Assembly (NCBI RefSeq): GCF_037893015.1
Contig: NC_133663.1
Span: 1,054,001 to 1,118,000, forward strand
Length of the DNA stretch: 64,000 bases
Direction of reading: 5' to 3'
DNA from: Macrotis lagotis
Taxonomy: Eukaryota > Chordata > Mammalia > Peramelemorphia > Peramelidae
Shown here one piece after another: positions 58,801-64,000 of the stretch. The notes under the pieces are model-generated. The model was not told the origin of the DNA, made no database searches, and worked only from the letters and a program-made list of their open reading frames with translations. The position numbers were made by a program, and so were the translations under genes. Position 1 is the stretch's first letter. Every line of letters starts with the position of its first letter.

Positions 58801-61024
58801 TTGCTAAAAAAACTATTTTATGGAGAACTCACACGGGGCAAGTGCTCACAAGGGGAGCAGAAGTATTGATTCCAAGACACCTCGAAGGTCTCATTGAAGA
58901 ACTATAGAATTGACTCTACAGCATGGGAGACCCTAGCACAGGACCACCCAGCATGGCATGCCCTCATCAGTGAGGGGGCTGCACTCTAGGAGGAAGACAG
59001 AATGGAAGCAGCTCAAAGGCAACATGACATCTGTAAGTTTAGAGTATCCACCCCAAGTGTGCAATAATGAAGGACAAGGACAACAAATAAGGTTTGGAAA
59101 CCAACATGTTCTAGTAAGGCTCAGAAACCAATATGTAGGGCAGCTAGGTGGCACAGTGGATAGAGCACCGGCCCTGGAGTCAGAACCTGAGTTCAAATTA
59201 GGCCTCAAACACTTACTAATTACCTAGCTAGCTGTGTGACCTTGGGCAAGTAAAAGAAATCAATAAATATTAGTAAAGTTTAGAAACCAAGGTGCACTAG
59301 TAACATCTGGATGGTCCATTCTCCAAGTACTGGAGGAGGAGCCTGATTCCCAGGTCTGGATGGTGGTTATGTGGCCTAGCCCTCTATGTCCCCACTGTCC
59401 CTGGGACAGAATAATGGCACTTCCAGGATCCAGACCAGTTTGGCATCTTTATTATTGATCGGTCCAGATGTTTCAGGCTCTCTGACCTCACCTAGGTGGG
59501 GTCTCAGACAACAGCTATGGCACATCACCAGCCCATCTGACCATATCGGCTTAGTGGTCTCTTCACTACTAGGGCTTCTGAGGATCTGGGGAACTTCCAT
59601 GCCCCCCAAGGAGCTCTGGTTCAGGATTCATGTAGTGGGGGGCAGCAGAGGTATTTGACAAGGGGGAAGGTAAAGGCAGGCTTTTCACAACCCATGCCTT
59701 CCCTTCCCCCCCACTCCCACCTCTACCTCATCTCATGCATGGTGTGTGGATCAAGGGACTTGTTCTATATCTCTGTTTTTGTGATTGCCAGGCACAGAGA
59801 TCGCAATTGTCCTGGATGGGTCTGGAAGTATAGAACCTCCTGACTTCCAAAGAGCCAAGACCTTCATCCACAACATGATGAAGACCTTCTATGAGAAATG
59901 CTTTGAGGTACCTGCTGCTCTTGGGCACCTGCTCTGGCTGGGGGCAGCAAACCTCAGCCCAAGAGCCAGCAGACTCTGCCCTTGGTTCTCCCCACATCGC
60001 TCAGAGTAGGTGGGTCCCTCAAACCCCAAACTGGCAAGAGCCCAACTATCATCATAACAAATGGACTCAAAAGACCAATTCCCATTTCATCATCCCATTC
60101 CACACAGGTGACTTGGGCATCTCAAATCTGAGTCAGAAAATCCTGGTCTGGTCAGGGAGATGAGGTTTGCCCAGGATGGGAGGAACAGAAGCCTGGACCC
60201 CATGGGCAGGGCAGCCAAGAAGGCTGAGTTTGGCTTAACCTGGACCTTGAAAGCTGGGGAGACTGTGCCACTGGTAGCCATTGTCAGGGAGGGTCAGGGT
60301 GCGATCTACAAGGGCTTGGGGGAGATTTGCTGCTGTGCCTCCTTTTCCATCCAGCTCCCCCATACTCTCTGGAGCCATGAGCTGCCAGGGAGCATACCAT
60401 CTGGGGCTGGGGCCCGGGTCACCCCTTTCTTTCAGTGTCGTTTTGCCATGGTACAATATGGCGCTGTGATTCAGACAGAATTTGACCTTGAGTACAGCAG
60501 GGACGCCCAAGCCTCCCTCCAGAAAGTCATGAACATAAGTCAAGTAGGGAATGTGACCAAGACGGCCTCTGCCATCCAGCATGTCCTGTGAGTATGTGGG
60601 GCCGTGCTCAGCCTCTTGGGGAATTCCCAGGTCCCGTGTGACCCCCAGCAGCTTCAGGATCTTCTTCCCCATTTTACATATCAGAGACTGAGGTTTAACA
60701 TGATAACCCAGGCCAATGGCCCAACCCTGAAGGTCAGCTGCTCCCTGGGACCTTCCCAACTCAATCCTCACCCTAGTCACAGCCATATCCCTAAGATCAC
60801 TGGGGGGCTTGCAGAGCAGGAGAGAGAGGCTGGGACTGTATTCCAAGATCTTTCCCTCCACCTTTCCCAGGGATTCCATCTTCACCCCCCACCATGGATC
60901 CCAGGAGAAGGCTTTGAAGATCATTGTGGTGTTGACAGATGGGGACATTTTTATGGACCCCCTGAACCTGAGCACTGTCATCCACTCCCCTCAGATGAAG
61001 GACATCGAGCGCTTTGCCATTGGG
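34787..61024 (+). CDS. ITGAE: ITGAE, integrin alpha-E (CD103), first nine coding exons, partial at right edge
   Basis: Integrin alpha-E pairs with beta-7 on mucosal T cells and dendritic cells and binds E-cadherin. Exons: 34787-34820, 47244-47373, 54865-54959, 55408-55478, 55650-55770, 55861-56040, 59792-59907, 60436-60587, 60871-61024. All are GT-AG with agreeing phases, giving 351 residues. In order: signal peptide, start of the beta-propeller (FNLDVSRSWL), the alpha-E-specific X domain with dibasic KEKR and an acidic run (about residues 196-209), then the I-domain. MIDAS residues are D219-G-S221-G-S223, T290 (NVTKT) and D323 (LTDG). Human ITGAE is about 1,179 aa, so most of the gene lies beyond 64,000. 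The human gene next to NCBP3 is also ITGAE in the same orientation. No break is seen in the part present. Confidence 0.95.
36600..37230 (-). mobile_element. L2/CR1-type LINE fragment
   Basis: GGCACTGGAACTGATTGAGTGGG...AGTTTGATTTTGGACCTGTC...GAAAGGCAGTTGGATATGC...TAGAGAGCCCAGGGCAGGACCCTGA is the reversed RT-coding text also seen at 14,370-14,580. Confidence 0.7.
37240..37500 (+). repeat. Polypurine GA-rich tract
   Basis: About 260 bp that is almost pure purine (GAGGAAGAGG..., AGAGAAAGACAGA...), passing into (GACA)n near 37,440-37,480. Confidence 0.9.
38560..38720 (-). mobile_element. MIR
   Basis: ACGATGGGGAAACTGAGGCAG...GTGACTTACTTAGGGTCACATG...GGATCTGAACTGACTCCCAAG follows reversed MIR. Confidence 0.65.
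38745..38910 (-). mobile_element. MIR
   Basis: CAAAGTGCTTTCCTCACGACTC...CCCATTTTATAATTGAGGAAATAGAGAC...CACCTAGCCAGGAAGTGTCAG follows reversed MIR. Confidence 0.65.
40545..40690 (-). mobile_element. SINE in ITGAE intron 1
   Basis: TTTTTTTTGCAAGGCAATAGGGTTAAGTG...CATTGTGCCACCTAGCTGCCCC. Flanks TTTCTTTGATCT and CTTCTTTGATTT look like its target duplication. Confidence 0.9.
42280..42335. mobile_element. Possible mariner-type terminal fragment
   Basis: TTTGGGTGTCCCAAAAGTCTTAGTGC...TTTTAAGCT resembles a mariner-like inverted terminal repeat with its usual CCAAAAGTCTTAGTGC core. Only one end is visible. Confidence 0.35.
42860..42990. mobile_element. MIR-like remnant
   Basis: GGAGTTAGGATTTGAACCCAGACCC...AGGCTCTGTTTCCTCATCTGACAG has MIR phrases but in a shuffled order; low confidence. 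Confidence 0.35.
44085..44457 (-). mobile_element. RTE-like LINE 3' piece nested in L1
   Basis: TTTTCCGAAGAAGGCCAAAATGGCATC...ACACCTGGGGTGGG...CATGCCATGCTGGGTGCC...CCTGTGGGAGTTCTCCAG runs parallel to 33,305-33,690. The L1 text resumes on both sides. Confidence 0.7.
44579..44741 (+). mobile_element. SINE nested in L1, with target-site duplication
   Basis: Full-length copy. 13-bp duplication AAATTAATTGGAG at 44,566-44,578 and 44,742-44,754. Confidence 0.95.
44985..45410 (+). mobile_element. L1 3' end, sense
   Basis: GTTGTGAACTGATCCAAACATTC...CCACTACTAGGTCTATAGCCC...GGTAGCAAAGAACTGGAAATTG...ACTAATGCAAAGTGAAGTGAGTAGAACC is the ORF2 C-terminus in sense orientation. Confidence 0.75.
45410..45722 (-). 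mobile_element. L1 3' end, antisense
   Basis: Same ORF2 end reversed: GACTTAGTAGTGGTATTGCTGG...ATTGCTCTCCAGAATGGTTGGATCAGTTC. Minus translation includes WWSYELIQPFWRAIWNYAQ. It lies tail-to-tail with the preceding copy. Confidence 0.8.
45725..46515 (+). mobile_element. L1 late-ORF2 fragment interrupted by an RTE-like piece
   Basis: TTCAGATAAAAACCTCATATTTCAGG...GAGTCATTCCCCAATT stops near 45,935. The same ORF2 text resumes at 46,336 with ATATGAACAGGCAGTTTCTGG...GAAATGCACTTTAAACAG...GGCAGGGATGTGG. Both halves are collinear with the antisense copy at 62,400-62,600. Confidence 0.7.
45938..46335 (-). mobile_element. RTE-like LINE 3' piece nested in L1
   Basis: TTGTCATCAAAGACAATCAAAATGACATG...ACACCTGGGGTAGG...CGTCATGCTGGGTGGTCC. 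Minus translation of 46,260-46,330 gives VFYGELTRQGLTRGGQKKR, a conserved stretch near the end of this LINE's ORF. Confidence 0.75.
46935..47085 (-). mobile_element. MIR-like remnant
   Basis: GATTCACAGATGAGGGAACCAAGGCTGAGAGAG...GGCCAGGGTCATCCGGCTTC, reversed MIR order. It lies 159 bp before ITGAE exon 2. Confidence 0.55.
47244..47373 (+). CDS. ITGAE: ITGAE exon 2
   Basis: Encodes GLTSLRGFNLDVSRSWLTPP and ...VREVLLHQNKDNQKT. FNLDVSRSWLTP aligns with human FNVDVARPWLTP, the start of the mature chain. Acceptor CTGCAG, donor CAG|GTGAGT, phase 2 out. Confidence 0.92.
48880..49480 (-). mobile_element. L1 ORF2/3' fragments
   Basis: 49,120-49,480 (ATTGCCTATCCACGAGTAATTGATATCC...TTTATTTGTGTAAAAACTGTTTTG) matches the reversed ORF2 text seen at 63,320-63,400. 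48,880-49,080 looks like a reversed L1 3' UTR. Confidence 0.6.
49480..49633 (-). mobile_element. SINE, full length
   Basis: TTTTTTTTAGGTTTTTGCAAGGCAATGGGG...CCATTGCACCACCTAGCCGCCCC. Confidence 0.9.
50220..50340 (-). mobile_element. MIR-like remnant
   Basis: GGACCTGGACTTGCCCAAGGTCACACAGAGGGC...CTAGAACTCAAGGCC, reversed MIR body only. Confidence 0.5.
51480..52320 (-). mobile_element. L1 3' end, 5'-truncated, with SINE inside
   Basis: Closely parallels 61,585-62,275 (CATTGTTTCCATG, TTGATCATCACCCCCATGTTGC, CAGCATCAGCTCATGCAAATCCCTCC, TACAGACCCAGTAGTGGTATTGCTGG). Truncated at about 52,320. The SINE at 51,583-51,735 interrupts the 3' UTR. Confidence 0.85.
51583..51735 (-). mobile_element. SINE nested in L1
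   Basis: TTTTTTTTAGGTTTTTGCAACGCAAATGGAG...CACTGTACTACTTAGCTGCCCC. The flanking L1 text CTGTTAGTC and GTCTGTTCTC is a partial duplication. Confidence 0.9.
54865..54959 (+). CDS. ITGAE: ITGAE exon 3
   Basis: Encodes LLVTGPWIEQGEGHFHSCHL and GQDDQILCQPL, aligning with human LLVTSPRTKRTPGPLHRCSL-VQDEILCHPV. Acceptor GACAAG, donor CTAA|GTGAGT. Phase 2 in, phase 1 out. Confidence 0.93.
55408..55478 (+). CDS. ITGAE: ITGAE exon 4
   Basis: Encodes (K)NVPTPPGEKPQVSMARGPDG and TLM, aligning with human HVPIPKGRHRGVTVVRSHHGVL. Ends phase 0. Confidence 0.9.
55650..55770 (+). CDS. ITGAE: ITGAE exon 5
   Basis: Encodes VCAQVKRRRHLRSLAQELNG and ACSLLGTDLGLQSCFGFPGV, aligning with ICIQVLVRRPHSLSSELTGT-CSLLGPDL. 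Ends phase 1. Confidence 0.93.
55861..56040 (+). CDS. ITGAE: ITGAE exon 6 (X domain)
   Basis: Encodes NLPGQETWGGTPGHTCLTLE..., an Asn-rich piece NPNCNNHNNNPSNKEKRALE and EEEDDGEA. The KEKR-ALE site matches human RQRR-ALE, where the chain is cleaved. The acidic run after it is much shorter than in human. Confidence 0.9.
56195..56405 (-). mobile_element. SINE with BovB/RTE-type tail
   Basis: TTTCAGTCATGTCTGACTCTTTGTGACCCC...TGCCATTTTGTTCTCCAG is the tail shared with BovB-mobilised SINEs. It is followed by reversed MIR-like GTGAAGAAATGGAGGCAAACAGG...GGTCACACAGCTAGTAAGG. Confidence 0.6.
56870..59075 (+). mobile_element. RTE-like LINE, reverse-transcriptase region, broken
   Basis: Surviving frames in order: WAEHFHRALNRPSTINAEAV, then after an insertion VHLYKGKWNRSSCENHRGVS-LLLTAGKILARVLLNRL, DLTKAFDPIGHWGLGKLCQN, GCVLAPMLFSLMLSAMLSNA, FNLKRLQAKTK, LLFADDHALSATSKAEMQQS, FGLTTNTQKT and PYACETWVVYHVRK. 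FADD is the RT catalytic box. Several stops and frameshifts divide it. The exact clade name is uncertain; the same family recurs at 33.3, 44.1 and 45.9 kb. Confidence 0.8.
56994..57481. mobile_element. Unidentified retroposed insert in the RTE-like LINE
   Basis: Flanked by an 11-bp duplication CCAACTGAAGG (56,983-56,993 and 57,482-57,492), and the LINE frame resumes after it. The left side starts with a T-run and AATTCAAGAAATATTTATTAAA, an L2/MIR-type phrase. The rest is AT-rich and not recognised. Confidence 0.65.
59137..59250 (+). mobile_element. SINE, 3'-truncated
   Basis: GGGCAGCTAGGTGGCACAGTGG...CTAGCTAGCTGTGTGACCTTGGGCAAG, ending without the usual tail. Confidence 0.88.
59792..59907 (+). 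CDS. ITGAE: ITGAE exon 7 (I-domain start, MIDAS)
   Basis: Encodes (G)TEIAIVLDGSGSIEPPDFQR and AKTFIHNMMKTFYEKCFE. DGSGS is the metal-ion site. Confidence 0.97.
60436..60587 (+). CDS. ITGAE: ITGAE exon 8 (I-domain)
   Basis: Encodes CRFAMVQYGAVIQTEFDLEY, SRDAQASLQKVMNISQVGNV and TKTASAIQHV. Thr 290 is the MIDAS threonine. Ends phase 2. Confidence 0.97.
60871..61024 (+). CDS. ITGAE: ITGAE exon 9 (I-domain)
   Basis: Encodes DSIFTPHHGSQEKALKIIVV, LTDGDIFMDPLNLSTVIHSP and QMKDIERFAIG. Asp 323 completes the MIDAS. Ends phase 0 at GGG|GTAAAT; the next exon is beyond the window. Confidence 0.96.
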
Positions 61025-61319
61025 GTAAATCATTGAGGCAGGGAGGAGAGTGGCCCACCTCTGCCACACTTGACCCAGGGCTGGACCTGAGATAGGAAGA
61101 GACTGACTGTTGGGGAGCTTAGCTCTGTAGAGATGGCTGTACCTAGTGACTTCACACTCCAAGGACATGAGAGCAGCCTCAGCTTCTTCTCATGCCCCCT
61201 GCCACCCTCCCCCCTAGGCCTTGGTCTGCAGTGGGCTCCCTTGCCCCATCTTAGCTGGAATCCTGCAAGGCCTTCTCCCAGAAGAAGCCACTGGTGTCAG
61301 GGATGCCCCAGAGAGGGCA

Positions 61320-61584
61320 AGCCCTGATAGAGAAGAGTAGCTAGGAGCTCAGCTTTGAAGGAAGCCAGGAATTCTAAGGGGTCTCAGAGATGGAAGGGGA
61401 GAGGGTTCTAGACAGGAAGGCCAAGGGTGCAGAGGCCAGAAAAGAGGTTTAGCCAGTGTGCCTGCCATGGAGAGTGTGTGGAGGGCCACCAGAGGAACTA
61501 AGATTGAGAAGGTTAGCCTTTGGAAGCCAGGCTGCAGATTGGGTATTTTATCTGAGAGGGAGTAGGGAGTCATGCAAGATTCTT
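61320..61584 (-). mobile_element. L2-type LINE remnant hosting the L1
   Basis: GGAAGGCCAAGGGTGCAGAGGCC...GTATTTTATCTGAGAGGGAGTAGGGAGTCATGCAAG is the wording of reversed L2/L3-type repeats. It resumes after the L1 at 63,618 and after the SINE at about 63,793. Confidence 0.5.
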
Positions 61585-63617
61585 TTTTTTCTTTTTTAAA
61601 AAAATATTTATTTTTGAATTTTACAATTTCCCCCCTAATTTAGCTTCCCTCCTTCCACCCCCACAGAAGGCAGTCTGTTAGTCTTTACATTGTTTCCATG
61701 GTATACATTGATCTCAGCTGAATATGATGAGAGAGAAATCAGATCCTTAAGGAAGAAAAATAAAGTATAAGAGATAGCAGAATTACATAATAAGATAATG
61801 TTTTTTGTTTGTTTGTTTTTTTCTAAATTGAAGTCTTTAGTTTGTGTTCAAACTCCACAGTTGTTTCTCTGGATACAGATGGTATTCTCCATTACAGACA
61901 GCCCCAAATTGTCCCTGATTGTTGCACTGATGGAATCAGCAAGTCCATCAAGGTTGATCATCACCCACATGTTGCCGTTAGGGTGTACAGTGTTGTTCTG
62001 GTTCTGCTCATCTCACTCAGCATCAGTTCATGCAGATCCCTCCAGGCTTCCCTGAATTCCCATCCCTCCTGGTTTCTAATAGAACAATAGTGTTCCATCA
62101 CATACATATACCACAGTTTGTTAAGCCATTCCCCAATTGATGGACATTCACTTTGATTCTTTGCCACCACAAACAGGGCTGCTATCAATATTTTTGTACG
62201 GGTGATGTTTTTACCCTTTTTTTATCATCTCTCTTCAGGGTATAGACCCAGTAGTGGTATTGCTGGATCAAGGGGGCTGCACATTTTTGTTGCCCTTTGG
62301 GTGTAATTCCAAATTGCTCTCCAGAAAGGTTGGATGAGTTCACAGGTCCACCAACAATGTAGTAGTGTCCCAGATTTCCTATATCCCTTCCAACATTGAT
62401 CACTATCCTTTCTGATCATATTGGCCAGTCTGAGAGGTGTGAGGTGGTACCTCAGAGATGCTTTAATTTGCAATTCTCTACTAAGTAATGATTTAGAGCA
62501 ATTTTTCATATGATTATAGATTCCTTTGATTTCCTCATCTGTAAATTGCCTTTGCATATCCTTTGACTATTTTTTTTTATAAATTTGACTCAGTTCTCTA
62601 TATATTTTAGAAATGAGTCCTTTGTCAGAAATACTAGTTGTAAAAATTGTTTCCCAGTTTGCTTTGTTTCTTTTGATTTTGGTTACAGTGGTTTTATCTG
62701 TGCAAAAGCTTCTTAATTTAATGTAACAGAAATCATCTAGTCTGTTTTTAGTGATGTTCTCCATCTCTTTCTGGGTCATAAACTGCTCCCCTTTCCATAG
62801 ATCTGACAGGTAAACTAGTCCTTGATCTTCTCACTTGCATATAATATTGTCTTTTATGTCTAAATCCTGTATCCATTTTGATCTTATCTTGTATAAGGTG
62901 TGAGGTGCTGGTCTAGTCCAAGTTTCTGCCATACTAACTTCCAATTTTCCCAACAGTTTTTAGCAAAGAGAGAGTTTTTATACCAATAGCTAGACTTTTT
63001 GGGTTTATCAACAGCACATTACTATAATTATTTCCTGCTATTGCACCTAGTCTTTCCACTGATCACTCTATTTCTTAGCCAATACTAAACAATTTTAATG
63101 ACTGATGCTTTATGATATAATTTTAGATCTGATAGGGCTAAGCCACCTTCTTTTGCACTTTTTTGAATTAAATCCCTGGAAATTCTTGACTTTTTATTTC
63201 TCCATATGAATTTTATAACTTTTTCTAACTCATTAAAATACTTTTTTGGAATTTTTATTGATAGGGCATTAAACAGGTAGTTTAGTTTTGGTAGAATTGT
63301 CATTTTTATTATATTAGCTCAATCTATCCATGAGCAGTTGATGATTTGCCCAGTTATTTAAATCTGATTTTATTTGTGTGAGAAGTGTTTTGTAATTTTT
63401 CATAAGCTTTCTGAGTCTGCCTTGGGAAATAGACTCCCAGGTATTTCATATTGTCTGAGGTTACTTTGAATGGGATTTTTCTTTCTAGCTCTTTCTGCTT
63501 CATCTTGCTAGTCATCTATAGAAATGTTGAGGATTTATGAGGATTTATTTTCTATCCTGTGACTTTGCTAAAGTTGCTAATTGTTTCTAGTAGTTTTTAA
63601 GATGATTGTTTGGGATT
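61585..63617 (-). mobile_element. 5'-truncated L1 with target-site duplication
   Basis: Antisense L1 with the poly(A) as a T-run at 61,582-61,597. Minus-strand ORF2 pieces include [74 protein letters not shown] and [21 protein letters not shown] 15-bp duplication TCATGCAAGATTCTT lies at 61,570-61,584 and 63,618-63,632. About 2.0 kb; ORF2 is interrupted several times, so it is dead but relatively recent. Confidence 0.95.
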
Positions 63618-63637
63618 TCATGCAAGATTCTTGAGAA

Positions 63638-63792
63638 AGGGGCGGCTAGGTTGCTCAGTGGATAGAACACCAGCCTTGGAGTCAGGAGTCCCTGGGTTCA
63701 AATCCGACCTCAGACACTTAATAATTACCTAGCCATGTGGCCTTGGGCAAGCCACTTAACCCCACTGCCTTGAAAAATCTAAGAAAAAAAAA
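63638..63792 (+). mobile_element. tRNA-derived marsupial SINE
   Basis: GGGGCGGCTAGGTTGCTCAGTGG head, B box, GGCCTTGGGCAAGCCACTTAACCCC body and AAAAAAAAAG tail. Flanks GAGAAAGG and GAGAAGGG suggest the target duplication. Confidence 0.9.
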
Positions 63793-64000
63793 GAGAAGGG
63801 TAGTGATGCCCTGGCATCTCCACACTAGAGAGACTGAGGAGGGGAAAGGCTGGCAGTGGGAAGACCAGGCAGAAGGGATTACAGGGAGGTGAAGATGTAG
63901 ATGAGGGAGGGAACAAGGTAGGAGATTCACTAGCAACCAGAGGTCTCACTTTCAAGGCTCTAAGATCTGGACAACATTGCACAAGCCCCATGTCCCTGGA

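Larger units (their letters stand above)
56041..59791. other. ITGAE: ITGAE intron 6
   Basis: Filled largely by a MIR/BovB-type SINE, an RTE-like LINE with an insertion, and a truncated SINE. 59,270-59,790 is unique. Confidence 0.7.
61025..64000. other. ITGAE: ITGAE intron 9, incomplete
   Basis: Almost wholly transposon: an L2-like host piece, a nested L1 and a SINE. No further ITGAE exon (human VGEEFKSARTARELN...) is found before the edge. Confidence 0.8.

Noticed and set aside
34821-64000. HASPIN (intronless kinase within ITGAE in human)
   Set aside because: No kinase frame is present; in human it lies in a later ITGAE intron, beyond this window.

Overview
The window is nuclear DNA from a therian mammal, almost certainly a marsupial. 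It carries two intron-rich protein genes whose exons read as close orthologues of human genes. It is also studded with about fourteen copies of one tRNA-derived SINE whose sequence (glycine-type head, GAGTTCAAATCC B-box, A-rich tail) is typical of marsupial genomes. L1, L2/CR1-type and RTE-like LINEs and MIR-type remnants make up the rest of the repeats. I cannot name the species.

Layout. (1) 1-15,800 is intergenic. The first 2.9 kb is mostly unique sequence, followed by fragments of L1, L2 and SINEs. I see no exon here. In human the order is CAMKK1 - NCBP3 - ITGAE on one strand, so CAMKK1 is expected beyond the left edge; that is inference from synteny. (2) 15,820-17,960 is a strong CpG island, the NCBP3 promoter. 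It holds a 59-bp minisatellite in which each unit carries an inverted CCAAT box and a GC-box-like motif, a consensus RFX X-box, a second 52-bp tandem array, and a pure GGGGCC hexanucleotide run in the 111-bp first intron. (3) 17,275-28,272 is the complete NCBP3 coding region on the + strand: 13 exons, 614 codons, all splice phases consistent. Its 3' UTR follows, ending possibly as far as about 30.87 kb. (4) 30.9-34.5 kb is intergenic, with L1 and RTE-like LINE fragments. (5) ITGAE (integrin alpha-E, CD103) starts at 34,787 behind a TATA box. Its first nine coding exons (351 codons, from the signal peptide into the I-domain) are present, and the gene runs off the right edge at 64,000. Its introns hold nested transposons, including an L1 with matching 15-bp target-site duplications.

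Function. NCBP3 is a cap-binding and mRNA-export factor expressed broadly from a CpG-island promoter. ITGAE is a leukocyte adhesion receptor chain (partner integrin beta-7, ligand E-cadherin) behind a TATA promoter with SMAD-type CAGACA motifs. The genes are adjacent and co-oriented as in human, but nothing suggests a shared pathway.

I did not find an undescribed gene system. The most distinctive signals are the repeat-built NCBP3 promoter, a possible phase-compatible alternative first exon of NCBP3, and the remodelled acidic/cleavage segment of ITGAE.
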